Positions 14,436-22,692 are shown, counted from the first letter of the stretch. The stretch is DNA of 64,000 nt from Streptomyces griseorubiginosus (GCF_001514195.1 NZ_KQ948741.1:124001-188000); one strand, 5' to 3'. Notes: generated by a model not told the origin, from the sequence alone. Numbers and translations are program-made.

Positions 14436-16664
14436 GTGACGGAAAACCCTGAGTTCCCGCCCCGGGACGACCCGGAGAGCACCGACGACCGGACGGCTGA
14501 GGTCCTGCCGTTCCCGCTGAAGAAGACCGAGCCCGCGCCGGCCGCTGCTCCGAGCGAGGGCGAGGCCAAGCCGGGGGAGTGGGAGGCTGAACTCCCCGAC
14601 ACTGACGACCCGGAGGCCGAAGGGCTTGCCGAGGGGGCGCCGGTGGACCCGCCGCGCGAGGTGTACCCGCCCTCGGTCGCGGAGTGGATGGAGGCCAAGG
14701 ACAAGGCGCGTCTGCCGGTCCTGCCGGACTGGGTGAAGTTGCCTGACCACCGCACGGCGGTGCGTAAGTGGGCGGTGCGGCACTACTCGGCTGTGGTCGG
14801 CTACCACGCCGTGCGCTTGCCCTGCATCTACACGCCCAAGGTGCTGTTCTACTCGCCGCGCGGGGCGTGGCGCTGGTCGGCCGCGGTCGGCCGGTGGGTG
14901 TTCGACGCGGAGGGTAAGTCGCTGCGGCTTGCGTCGGTGGCGAACGAGGACGTGGCGGAGTACCTGAAGCTGTCGCGGCAGCGCAACGACCGTGTCCGTC
15001 TGCGGGGCATCGTCGCCTTCCTCGGGGGAGTTGTCGGCCTCACCGCCGCTCTGACCCTGTTCGTCATGGCGCCGTCCTGGCTGCTTCTTCTGGCCGTGGC
15101 GACGCTGACGACCACGCTCGGGGCGGTCGGGGCGCCGGCCGATCGGCCGCTGATCGACATGGCCAAGGTGACGTTCCGCAAGCGGCGGCTGTCCTCCGAC
15201 ATCGTCATCCGCGCGCACGAGGCGTCCGGGCTGACCACCAAAGACCAGACCATCGCGTTCCCCCGGCCGATCGGCCGGGACGGCGACGGCTGGCGGGTGG
15301 TGGTGGATCTGCCCTACGGCAAGACGTTCGAGGACGCGGTGAAGGCTCACGCCCGGCTCGCCTCCGGTATGGACATCGCCCCCACTCAGCTCTTCCTGGA
15401 CAAGGACGAGACGAGCGGGCGGCGGGTCTCCTACTGGATCGCCGACCGTGACCCGCTCGCCGTGCCGTCGGGCAAGTCCCCGCTGTTGGGGGCGACCCGG
15501 GTGGACTTCTGGAAGCCGTTCCCGTGGGGTGTCGACGAGCGCGGCAACCCGGTCATGGCCACGATGCTGTGGCTGTCGCTGCTGGTCGGCGCCGTGCCCC
15601 GGCAGGGTAAGACGTTCTCTGCCCGCACGATCGCGCTCGCCGCCGCCCTGGATCCGTACGTGCGGCTGTACGTGTTCGACGGCAAGGCGTCACCGGACTG
15701 GCGCAAGTTCGCGCTGGTCGCGCACCGCATCGGGTTCGGCATCGTGCCCAAGAACGGGTTCGACCCGGTTCAGCACCTGTTGACCTCGCTGCGGGAACTC
15801 AAGGCGGACGTCGAAGACCGCTACCACCGGCTCTCCGAACTGCCGCTGCATGTCTGCCCGGAGGGCAAGCTCACCCCGGAGATCAGCCGGGACAAGAAGC
15901 TGAACATGCCCCTGACGCTGTTCGTGGTGGATGAGGTGCAGGAGTACCTGACCCACCCCGAGCACGGCAAGGAGATCCTGTCCCTGATGGTCTACCTCGC
16001 CCGGGTCGCCCCCGCGGTGGGTGTGTCCGTGATGACGGCGACGCAGAAGCCGGACGACAAGGCGTGCCCCTCCGAGCTGCGTGACCAGCACCAGGCCCGC
16101 TTCGCCCTGCGGGTCGGCGCCTACCAGGTCTCGGACACGATCCTCGGTGCCGGGTCCTACAGCGAGGGTCTGGACGCGTCCAAGCTGCTCAAGTCCCACA
16201 AGGGCGTTGGCCTGCTCAAGGGCATGTCGGATGACTCGGGGATCGTGCGGACATACCTCGCCGACGGCCGCGACGCTGAACGCATCCTCACCCGTGCTGC
16301 GGCGCTGCGGGAGGCGGAGGGCACGCTCACCGGTGACGCGGTCGGCGAGGCCCCGGCGCCGGAGGTGTCCGCGACGATCCTTGACGACGTCGCGTCCGTG
16401 CTGGGCAAGGGCGAGGCCAAGGTGTGGTCCGAGACCATCGTTGACCGCCTCGCCGACCTGCGCCCCGATGTCTACGGCCCGTGGGCGGAGTTGGAGCCCA
16501 AGCCTAAGGCGGAAGCGCTCACCGCAGCGCTCAAGCCGTTCGGTATCGGCACCATGCAGATCAGCCGGCGCATCGACGGCGAACAGGTCAACAAGCGCGG
16601 CATCAAGCGCGACGACATCGCCGCCGCGATTACGCAGCGCAACGAAAAGCGGGATGCGGGATAG
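14436..16664 (+). CDS. traB: TraB-type FtsK/SpoIIIE DNA translocase
   Basis: 742 aa from the GTG at 14436 (AAGGAG 10 nt upstream). A charged N-terminus (to about 100) is followed by two membrane helices (about 190-235, IVAFLGGVVGLTAALTLFVM and WLLLLAVATLTTTLGAV), then an FtsK/SpoIIIE motor: Walker A in GAVPRQGKTFSA, Walker B in LTLFVVDEVQEYL, and a KPDDKACPSELRDQ sensor region. The C-terminal 70 residues (WSETIVDRLADL...GTMQISRRIDG) form a winged-helix, which in TraB recognises clt repeats. TraB is the only protein needed for conjugal transfer of double-stranded DNA between mycelia. The palindrome cluster directly downstream fits a clt. Confidence 0.93.
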   Translation: MTENPEFPPRDDPESTDDRTAEVLPFPLKKTEPAPAAAPSEGEAKPGEWEAELPDTDDPEAEGLAEGAPVDPPREVYPPSVAEWMEAKDKARLPVLPDWVKLPDHRTAVRKWAVRHYSAVVGYHAVRLPCIYTPKVLFYSPRGAWRWSAAVGRWVFDAEGKSLRLASVANEDVAEYLKLSRQRNDRVRLRGIVAFLGGVVGLTAALTLFVMAPSWLLLLAVATLTTTLGAVGAPADRPLIDMAKVTFRKRRLSSDIVIRAHEASGLTTKDQTIAFPRPIGRDGDGWRVVVDLPYGKTFEDAVKAHARLASGMDIAPTQLFLDKDETSGRRVSYWIADRDPLAVPSGKSPLLGATRVDFWKPFPWGVDERGNPVMATMLWLSLLVGAVPRQGKTFSARTIALAAALDPYVRLYVFDGKASPDWRKFALVAHRIGFGIVPKNGFDPVQHLLTSLRELKADVEDRYHRLSELPLHVCPEGKLTPEISRDKKLNMPLTLFVVDEVQEYLTHPEHGKEILSLMVYLARVAPAVGVSVMTATQKPDDKACPSELRDQHQARFALRVGAYQVSDTILGAGSYSEGLDASKLLKSHKGVGLLKGMSDDSGIVRTYLADGRDAERILTRAAALREAEGTLTGDAVGEAPAPEVSATILDDVASVLGKGEAKVWSETIVDRLADLRPDVYGPWAELEPKPKAEALTAALKPFGIGTMQISRRIDGEQVNKRGIKRDDIAAAITQRNEKRDAG

Positions 16665-16675
16665 GTCTCACAGCC

Positions 16676-16764
16676 TGCTACCGGTAGCGGCATGCGTCGC
16701 TACCGGTAGCAACCCTGCTAGCGACCAAAACCGCCCCTGATCAGGCCGCTAGCAGATAGCGGCC
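16676..16764. repeat. nested palindromes, clt candidate
   Basis: In 89 bp: TGCTACCGGTAGCG (16676-16689) inverted at 16698-16711, each containing the 12-bp palindrome GCTACCGGTAGC; CTGCTAGCG (16715-16723) inverted at 16747-16755; CCTGATCAGG (16736-16745); and GGCCGCTA (16744-16751) inverted at 16757-16764. It lies between traB and the small transfer genes, the usual place of the clt locus that TraB binds. Confidence 0.65.
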
Positions 16765-16804
16765 TACCTGCGGAAACGCCGAAAACCCGCCTGAGAGGCC
16801 CCTG

Positions 16805-17056
16805 ATGAGCCTTCCCCTCCTTGCTATCGCCTGCCTACTCGCCGTCACTCTCGGTTACAGCCTCAAGTGCTGGCTGAGCCCGTTCGGCGACTGCCGCCGC
16901 TGCCACGGCATGGGCCACGGCTTCAAGACCGACCGCAAGGGCCGCACCAAACGCGGCCGTGACTGCCGCCGCTGCGACGCCACCGGCAAGCGCATACGCG
17001 TCGGCCGCTGGATCTACAACCGCGCCGCGCGCACCTACCGCGCCGGCACCCGCTGA
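16805..17056 (+). CDS. small membrane protein with double zinc knuckle
   Basis: 83 aa from the ATG at 16805. One N-terminal helix (LPLLAIACLLAVTLGYSL) is followed by two CxxCxGxG-like motifs, CRRCHGMGHGF and CRRCDATGKRI, at about 30-60, the DnaJ zinc-finger pattern, then a basic tail. It leads a run of four small genes behind traB, spacing 18-20 bp. Similar small proteins accompany transfer genes on other AICEs; function unknown. Confidence 0.75.
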   Translation: MSLPLLAIACLLAVTLGYSLKCWLSPFGDCRRCHGMGHGFKTDRKGRTKRGRDCRRCDATGKRIRVGRWIYNRAARTYRAGTR

Positions 17057-17074
17057 CCCCACCCCGGAGGACCG

Positions 17075-17269
17075 ATGGTCATCACCATCCCGCTCGTTCT
17101 GCTGTTCGCCGCCGTGGTCCTGATGCTGCTGCGCTTCAAGGCCGTCGGCGCCGGCGCGGCCGTCGCCGTCGCCCTGTTCGGCTTCTACCTCGCCAACACC
17201 GGCGCGGCCGACACGGTCAACCAGCTCGTTGCCGCCGTCACCGGCGCCCTCGCCGACGTCGGCCGCTGA
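17075..17269 (+). CDS. very small hydrophobic protein (SpdA-like)
   Basis: 64 aa from the ATG at 17075 (GGAGG 7 nt upstream). Two hydrophobic helices (IPLVLLFAAVVLMLL and AAVAVALFGFYLA) and a short amphipathic end. Position between traB and the next membrane gene suggests a spread protein working at hyphal cross-walls. No family recognised from sequence alone. Confidence 0.75.
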   Translation: MVITIPLVLLFAAVVLMLLRFKAVGAGAAVAVALFGFYLANTGAADTVNQLVAAVTGALADVGR

Positions 17270-17289
17270 CCCGAAGGGAGACCAGCACC

Positions 17290-17757
17290 GTGAACGAACC
17301 CACCGCGTACGGCCGCCCGGCCGGACACGCCACGGCGGCCGTGGAGGTCCACACCCCCACCCCGCTCGCCCCCGCACACACCGGCCCGCTCGTTCCCATG
17401 CATCCGGGCGCGATCCCGTCCGTGGCGAGCATCGTTCTGCCAGACGGCCGCGTCGTCACCGGCTACGCCATCAGCCCCACACAGCCCGAACCCCTCGCCG
17501 CCAAGCCGGCCGTCTCCCGGGCGGCGGTGAACGTCGCCCTCGGGGGTGTCGGTTTCCTCGCCGTGTGCGGCGGCCTGCTGCTGCTGACCACGTTCGTCAC
17601 CGCGCTGACGGCGCTGATCACACAGCTCATCACCCTCGCGGCCGTCATCTTCGGCGGTTACGTCGCCGTGCAGATCTTCAAGCCCGGCGAGGCCAAGGGC
17701 GGCAACACCTTCCACATCCGCAAAGCGGTCTTCAAGCGCAACCACTTCAACGGCTGA
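17290..17757 (+). CDS. SpdB-type membrane protein
   Basis: 155 aa from the GTG at 17290 (GAAGGGAG about 10 nt upstream). A proline/histidine-rich N-terminus (to about 70) precedes two membrane helices (about 82-105 and 110-130: GGVGFLAVCGGLLLLTTFV, LITLAAVIFGGYVAV) and a short basic tail. The layout matches SpdB proteins, which interact with TraB and assist intramycelial plasmid spread. Third of four small genes after traB. Confidence 0.8.
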   Translation: MNEPTAYGRPAGHATAAVEVHTPTPLAPAHTGPLVPMHPGAIPSVASIVLPDGRVVTGYAISPTQPEPLAAKPAVSRAAVNVALGGVGFLAVCGGLLLLTTFVTALTALITQLITLAAVIFGGYVAVQIFKPGEAKGGNTFHIRKAVFKRNHFNG

Positions 17758-17771
17758 CAGGAGAAGCGTTC

Positions 17772-18050
17772 ATGCCCCGACTGCGCATTCAGGTCGCCCA
17801 CTGGCCCCGGGCCCTGATCCTGACCGACACCCCCCGCCCAGACTGCCGAGACTGCGAGGGCGAGGGCGGGTTCGCGTACGACTACGGCGACCACAACGGC
17901 GAGTACGCCGGTACCAACTGGGAGCCCTGCGGCTGCTGGAACGAGACCCGGTGCTGGGTCCTGCTTCCCCTGCCGCGTCGGCCCCGCTGGCTGCGCCGCC
18001 GCACGGCCGCTCGTGACCCGTGGGGCTACAGCAACGAACCCCCGTTCTAG
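17772..18050 (+). CDS. small cysteine-rich AICE protein, unknown
   Basis: 92 aa from the ATG at 17772 (CAGGAG 7 nt upstream). It carries CRDCEGEGGFAYDYG and EPCGCWNETRCW, a pattern suggesting one zinc site, and a basic, proline-rich C-terminus (RRPRWLRRRTAARDPWG). I do not recognise it. Last gene before the third recurring hairpin, 6 bp after its stop. Confidence 0.75.
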   Translation: MPRLRIQVAHWPRALILTDTPRPDCRDCEGEGGFAYDYGDHNGEYAGTNWEPCGCWNETRCWVLLPLPRRPRWLRRRTAARDPWGYSNEPPF

Positions 18051-18056
18051 CTCTAC

Positions 18057-18100
18057 CCGAGGGCGGCGGCTCCCGGACAAGGACAACCCGCCGCCCTCGG
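18057..18100 (+). ncRNA. recurring 5'-UTR hairpin, copy 3
   Basis: Stem CCGAGGGCGGCGG (18057-18069) with CCGCCGCCCTCGG (18088-18100), 13 perfect pairs; loop CTCCCGGACAAGGACAAC. Downstream TCCCGACG and CAGGAG precede the prim-pol ATG at 18140. Confidence 0.8.
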
Positions 18101-18139
18101 TCTCCCATCCCGACGAAACAGAATCAGGAGACCTACAGC

Positions 18140-19087
18140 ATGGCCCAACTGCGCACATTCGGCGAGGGCCCCTCGCTCCATGCCACCCGTACGAGGCCTG
18201 AGTCCCGGTCGCACCTACCTCGCCGCCACGGCGACGCCGGCCGCGGCATGAGCGAGCATCTGCACACTGCGCTGCGGCTCGCAGACGCCGGCGTTCCGCC
18301 TCTGCCGCTGCGGGCGGGGAAGCTGCCGTTCGCGAACTGCCCGGCCTGTGTCCGCAACGCGTGCGGCGGCCGGCCGAACATGAAGACTCCGGGCCCCTGC
18401 ACCTGCCCGGCGCCCTGCCACGGATGGGCCGCCGCGACTATCGACACCCGCGTCATCAACTCCCCGATGTGGGCGGGCGCGTGGCGGGACGCGGCGGCGG
18501 TCGCCTACCACCCCGGTGGCGCCGGCCTGACGATCGTGGACTGCGACAACGCGGAAGCCATCGCGTGGGCCCGGGCGACCCTACCCGCCACCCGGATCGT
18601 GAAGACGACGCGCGGTGAGCACCGGATCTATCAGGGCGTGATGCGGTCCGTGAACGGCGTCCGGCCCGGTGTGGACATCAAGTCCCTTATGGCATACGCC
18701 CGTTGGCTCGCTAAGGGTGAGGGCGTCACGGCCCCTCTGCCGGACGCTGTGCGCGCGCTGGCAGTAAAGGAGCCGTCCACTGCCCGCAGGGCGCCACAGG
18801 CGCTCTCAGTGCCCCTCGGGGGCGTACAGAGGGAGTGTCGGCACCGCACGCCCACCTATCTGGAGCGTGGCATCGCCATGGCGGAGCAGCGCATTACCGA
18901 GGCCCGCAGCGCGGTGCACGCGACCGTCTATCGCACGTTTCTCGCGGTGCTGTCGACGCATGGCGGGTGCGGCTGCCTCACCGATGCCCACGTTGCGCGG
19001 CTGTTCACCGCCGCGCAGGCCAAGGGTGAATCCCTCCGCCACTGCACCGACGCGTGGACCAACGCCCGCACCACGTTGGGACTGTGA
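18140..19087 (+). CDS. bifunctional DNA primase/polymerase (prim-pol), replication initiator
   Basis: 315 aa from the ATG at 18140 (CAGGAG 9 nt upstream). A cysteine cluster (CPACVRNACGG, CTCPAPCHGW; about 66-98) is followed by the prim-pol core: GLTIVDCDNAEA, the DxD-type metal site, near 133-143, and IVKTTRGEHRIYQG near 158-170. This family primes and extends DNA on AICEs and plasmids. It is directly followed by an ATPase gene (stop 19087, next start 19089), and the iteron cluster lies just after that, forming a complete replication module. Confidence 0.87.
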   Translation: MAQLRTFGEGPSLHATRTRPESRSHLPRRHGDAGRGMSEHLHTALRLADAGVPPLPLRAGKLPFANCPACVRNACGGRPNMKTPGPCTCPAPCHGWAAATIDTRVINSPMWAGAWRDAAAVAYHPGGAGLTIVDCDNAEAIAWARATLPATRIVKTTRGEHRIYQGVMRSVNGVRPGVDIKSLMAYARWLAKGEGVTAPLPDAVRALAVKEPSTARRAPQALSVPLGGVQRECRHRTPTYLERGIAMAEQRITEARSAVHATVYRTFLAVLSTHGGCGCLTDAHVARLFTAAQAKGESLRHCTDAWTNARTTLGL

Positions 19088-19088
19088 C

Positions 19089-20564
19089 ATGTCCGAGGAC
19101 GAGAAGAACCCCGCCCGCGAGATCATCACCGACTACGCCCAAGCCCACTTCCGCTACTTCCGCACTGCCGACGGCACCGTGTACGCGCAGCGCAACGGCC
19201 ACCCCGTGGCCCGCCCAATCCGCTCGCAGGGCACCACCGGCAGCCACCGCCAGGAACTCATGGTCGGCCTGTTCAGGGACGGACGCGGGGTGTTCAACGG
19301 GACCGCATTGAAGGAGGCGTTGGACCTGATCGAAGCCCTCGCCCTGACCGAGGACGTGCAACCGGTCCACATCCGCGTTGCCCCCGGATACGACGGGGCC
19401 ACCTGGCTGGACCTGGGCCGCGCGGACGGGCAGTCGGTACGGATCCACCCCACCGGATGGGACATCGCCGTACCGGACCCGCGTGAGGTGTCCTGGCGCC
19501 GCACCCAGCTCACGGGGGAACTGCCCCTGCCGGCCAAGGACACCAACGGCAAAGGCATCGACCTGTTGATGCGGTTGTGCAACTTCGCCACCGCGGAAAC
19601 CGAGTGCCTGGCCATCGCGTGGCTGATCGGCTGTCTTGGGCCGTCCGTGCCCGTCCCCGCCCCGTTCCTCACCGGTCCGCAGGGTGCCGGCAAGTCCACC
19701 GGTGGGCGGATGCTCGTGCGGATCATTGAGGGCATGAGCGGGGACCTGCGCCGGGCACCGAAGGATGAGGAGAACCTGATCACGGCGGTGGCGGCCGGTT
19801 GGGTCACCGCCCTGGACAACCTCTCCCACATGACCCCGGAGTTGTCGGATGCGATGTGCTGCATCGTCACTGGAGCGGAGAACGTCAAGCGCGCGCTGTT
19901 CACCGATGGGGACGTCTTCCGCGTCGGCTACCGCCGCCCCCTGCTCATGACCGGTATCGACGTCGGCGTCATCCGCCCCGACCTTGCTGAACGGCTCCTG
20001 CCGCTGCGGTTGGAGCGGCCCCGGGTGCGGCGCACCGAGGATGAGCTGTGGACCGAGTACGCGGAGATCCTGCCCGTGGTCCTCGGTTCGCTCCTGGATC
20101 TCACGGCCAAGGTGCGCGCGGCGGAAGCGGAGACCCCCACCGATCTGCGGATGGCAGACTTCGCGCACCTGTGCGCACAACTCGACGCGGCCACCGGATT
20201 GGGTGCCCTCGCCGCCTACCGGGCCAGTCTGGACGACCTCAATGACGACGTCATCGAGGGCGATCTCCTTGCACAGACGGTCCTTCAGCACGCTGACACG
20301 CTCGAACCGGGCGCGGACCAGCGGATGACGTCCACGGAGTGGCTGCACTGCCTCACCCGCCTCTACACCGGCGAGGACTACCGCCCACTCCCCAAAGGGT
20401 GGCCGACCACTGGGAAAGTCCTCTCGGACCGCTTGAAGCGGCTTCAGCCCACTCTTGCGGCCCGGGGTGTCCTCATCGACTCCGGGCGCACCAAAGAGGG
20501 CCGCTACCTCGAAATGACCCGGTTGCTGCCACCGCCCCAGCACGAGCAGGAACGGGTGTTCTAG
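19089..20564 (+). CDS. replication ATPase/helicase partner of the prim-pol
   Basis: 491 aa from the ATG at 19089, 1 nt after the prim-pol stop. The P-loop FLTGPQGAGKSTGG is at about residue 195, a Walker B-like segment WVTALDNLSHM near 240, then RRPLLMTGIDVGVIRPDLAERLLPLRL (sensor and arginine finger region, LAERLL) near 285-310; this is the SF3/D5-like helicase layout. The C-terminal 120 residues look like a winged-helix DNA-binding part (SDRLKRLQPTLAARGVLI). It would open the origin at 20738-20948 for the prim-pol. Confidence 0.87.
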   Translation: MSEDEKNPAREIITDYAQAHFRYFRTADGTVYAQRNGHPVARPIRSQGTTGSHRQELMVGLFRDGRGVFNGTALKEALDLIEALALTEDVQPVHIRVAPGYDGATWLDLGRADGQSVRIHPTGWDIAVPDPREVSWRRTQLTGELPLPAKDTNGKGIDLLMRLCNFATAETECLAIAWLIGCLGPSVPVPAPFLTGPQGAGKSTGGRMLVRIIEGMSGDLRRAPKDEENLITAVAAGWVTALDNLSHMTPELSDAMCCIVTGAENVKRALFTDGDVFRVGYRRPLLMTGIDVGVIRPDLAERLLPLRLERPRVRRTEDELWTEYAEILPVVLGSLLDLTAKVRAAEAETPTDLRMADFAHLCAQLDAATGLGALAAYRASLDDLNDDVIEGDLLAQTVLQHADTLEPGADQRMTSTEWLHCLTRLYTGEDYRPLPKGWPTTGKVLSDRLKRLQPTLAARGVLIDSGRTKEGRYLEMTRLLPPPQHEQERVF

Positions 20565-20583
20565 GCCTCGCCGCACGCACAAG

Positions 20584-20622
20584 CAAGAAGAGCACCAGCC
20601 CCGGCGTGGCGTGCTCTTCTTG
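20584..20622 (+). terminator. terminator after the replication genes
   Basis: CAAGAAGAGCAC (20584-20595), 15-nt loop, GTGCTCTTCTTG (20611-20622), followed by TTGTT. 20 bp after the ATPase stop. Confidence 0.88.
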
Positions 20623-20651
20623 TTGTTCGGCGGCGCCGCCGCCCTGCTCAG

Positions 20652-20697
20652 GTCGTGCCGCGTAGCGGCTCCTTCTTCACGATCTGAGCGGCACGAC
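20652..20697. repeat. dyad next to the origin
   Basis: GTCGTGCCGC (20652-20661) inverted as GCGGCACGAC (20688-20697), 26-nt spacer. Lies between the terminator and the iterons; it could be a second structure of the replication origin. Confidence 0.55.
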
Positions 20698-20737
20698 ACC
20701 ACTAAGACAGGCCCGCTTTTTCCTAAGTAGGGGAACG

Positions 20738-20948
20738 CTGCGTCACCTGCGTCACCGCGGCCTGCAAAACGGCGGGTGACCTGCGCAGACAGGGGTGACG
20801 CAGACGGCCGAGGTCTGCGTCATCCTGCGTCATCTGCGTCACCGATGACGAACAGCCTGCGTCACCGATGACGCACCCTCACCGTCCTGCGTCACCGCAA
20901 ACCGGCAGGTCCGAAGCCTGAATGACGCAGATGACGCGGGTGACGCAG
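20738..20948. repeat. iteron cluster, replication origin candidate
   Basis: The 9-mer CTGCGTCA(C/T) occurs seven times forward (20738, 20747, 20815, 20825, 20834, 20857, 20887) and three times inverted (ending at 20803, 20930, 20948), plus degenerate copies such as 20931-20939. Forward copies are spaced 9-10 bp in runs. The block sits in a 475-bp gene-free gap directly after the prim-pol/ATPase genes. Confidence 0.85.
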
Positions 20949-21039
20949 AAATCCGCCCCTCGGACACACGCACGCCCCGCCCCCGCTAACCGAGGGACAC
21001 CTCACCCCACCCCCCGACGGACATGAGGAGTCACCAGCC

Positions 21040-21279
21040 ATGGCCAGCAAAGAGCCGACCGACCCGCGCGCCCTGCTCCGCGGCGGCCTCCCGGACCGCT
21101 ACCTGACCCCGGAAGACCTGGTCACCATGTTCAGCCTCCCGAGCGTCGAAACCGTCTACCAGTGGCGCCGCAAGCGCATCGGCCCGGCCGGCTTCCGCGT
21201 CGGTCGCTACCTCCGTTTCAACCCCGCCGCCGTACAGGCGTGGGAGGCCGAACGCACCGCCCTCGAAGACGTCGCCTGA
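21040..21279 (+). CDS. xis: excisionase (Xis), MerR-like helix-turn-helix
   Basis: 79 aa from the ATG at 21040. The winged-helix pattern YLTPEDLVTMFSLPSVETVYQWRRKRIGPAGFRVGRYLRF is that of AICE excisionases (helix_turn_helix_17 type), with the recognition helix near YQWRRKRIG. Such proteins bend attachment-site DNA to favour excision by the adjacent integrase, whose start is 89 bp downstream. Size is typical. Confidence 0.9.
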   Translation: MASKEPTDPRALLRGGLPDRYLTPEDLVTMFSLPSVETVYQWRRKRIGPAGFRVGRYLRFNPAAVQAWEAERTALEDVA

Positions 21280-21367
21280 GAGAGCCGCACACCGCACCAC
21301 CCAACACCCCGGGGAGGGCCACACCGTGGCCCTCCCCGTCCCATGCCCAGAAGGGATCACGCCCCAG

Positions 21368-22630
21368 ATGGCAGGCCACATCCAAGACCGCTGGTACAAG
21401 ACCGAGACCAACACCGCCGGCAAGACCGTCCGCGTCAAATCCGACCGCTACGGCACCGGCCTGCGCTACCGGGCCCGCTACATCGGCCCTGACGGTACTG
21501 AGAAGTCCAAGAGCTTCCCTGACCGTCAGAAGCGACTCGCTGAGAAGTGGCTCAGCGCTGTTGAGACGGACATGAGTCGCGGCCAGTACACCGACCCCAA
21601 GTCCATGCAGATCACGTTCCGGCAGTACGCCGACAAGTGGTTGGACACCAGGACTGCGAGCCCGATGACCAGGAAGGAACTCGGTCGGCGTCTGCGGCTG
21701 CACGTCTACCCGGTGCTCGGGTCCCGGCCGATCGGGACGTTCCGACCGCAGCACATCAGGGACCTTGTCGCGGCCCTGGAAGCGAAGCCAGGTGTCAGCG
21801 CTGCCTACGCCCGGAACATCTTCGCGGACGTTCAAGCGGTCCTGTCCGCCGCTGTCGACGACACGCTGTTGTCGCGCAACCCGTGCGGGGCACGGACCGT
21901 CCGGCGCCCCAAGCCCGATGCGCATCCGGTCATCCCGTGGGTGCCCGACCAGGTGTTCGCCGTTCGCGCGGCCCTTCTGGATCGGTACCAAGCGATGGTC
22001 AACGTCGGGGCAGGGTGCGGCCTGCGGCAGGGCGAGGTGTTCGGGCTCGCTGAGGACGCCATCGACACCGACGGCCGCACGCTTCACGTGGTCCGGCAGA
22101 TCAAGCACGTCGAAGGGCACCCGGTGTTCGCCCTCCCCAAGGGAGGCAAGAAACGGGACGTCCCCCTGCCCGACTCCGTGGCGGAAGCCCTCCGGGCGCA
22201 CATGGACGCCTTCAAACCCGTAGAGATCACGTTGCCGTGGGACGTACCGGAAGGCCCGAAGGTATCCGCTCGTCTGATTTTCACAGCGGAGCAAGGGGGC
22301 ATGGTCTGGCGTAGCAACTTCAACGGCAAGGAGTGGAAGCCTGCTCTCGCGGTCGCTGGACTCATCCCGGACGCAGACGATGACGGCAAGTACGACTCAG
22401 CGCGCGAGCACGGCATGCACGCCCTACGGCACTTCTACGCATCCGCATTGCTCGACGCGGGTGAGAACATCAAGGCTGTCAGCGAGTACATGGGGCATGC
22501 CGACCCGGGGCTGACGCTGAGGGTGTACGCGCACCTGATGCCCGACAGCCGCAAGCGTGCCCGCCTGGCCATCGACAAGGTGTTCCAGCGCGACTCTCAG
22601 GAAGATCACGGCCCACAGACGGCCCAGTGA
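21368..22630 (+). CDS. int: tyrosine recombinase integrase of the AICE
   Basis: 420 aa from the ATG at 21368; the frame is open to 21326, but related integrases begin with the same MAGHIQDRWYKTET. Arm-binding part to about 75 (RYIGPDGTEKSKSFPDRQ), core-binding SAM-like domain to about 175, catalytic domain after: first Arg in GCGLRQGEVFGL, HALRHFYAS (HxxR), YMGHADPGLTLRVYAHL (His and the nucleophile Tyr). All catalytic residues are intact. The last codons are made of the 18-bp arm-site repeat. It would recombine the core at 3801-3813 with 22699-22711. Confidence 0.95.
   Translation: MAGHIQDRWYKTETNTAGKTVRVKSDRYGTGLRYRARYIGPDGTEKSKSFPDRQKRLAEKWLSAVETDMSRGQYTDPKSMQITFRQYADKWLDTRTASPMTRKELGRRLRLHVYPVLGSRPIGTFRPQHIRDLVAALEAKPGVSAAYARNIFADVQAVLSAAVDDTLLSRNPCGARTVRRPKPDAHPVIPWVPDQVFAVRAALLDRYQAMVNVGAGCGLRQGEVFGLAEDAIDTDGRTLHVVRQIKHVEGHPVFALPKGGKKRDVPLPDSVAEALRAHMDAFKPVEITLPWDVPEGPKVSARLIFTAEQGGMVWRSNFNGKEWKPALAVAGLIPDADDDGKYDSAREHGMHALRHFYASALLDAGENIKAVSEYMGHADPGLTLRVYAHLMPDSRKRARLAIDKVFQRDSQEDHGPQTAQ
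22608..22625 (+). repeat. integrase arm-type site candidate, right copy
   Basis: Perfect copy of the 18-mer at 3917-3934, here inside the final codons of int (it encodes GPQTA). Confidence 0.5.
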
Positions 22631-22636
22631 CCCACG

Positions 22637-22678
22637 AACGGCCCCTGAACTGCCCTTTTGTGCAGGTCAGGGGCCGTT
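22637..22678 (+). terminator. integrase terminator
   Basis: AACGGCCCCTGA (22637-22648) pairs perfectly with TCAGGGGCCGTT (22667-22678). It closes the int transcript 15 bp before the right core repeat. Confidence 0.87.
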
Positions 22679-22692
22679 GCCCGTAGAGAAGC

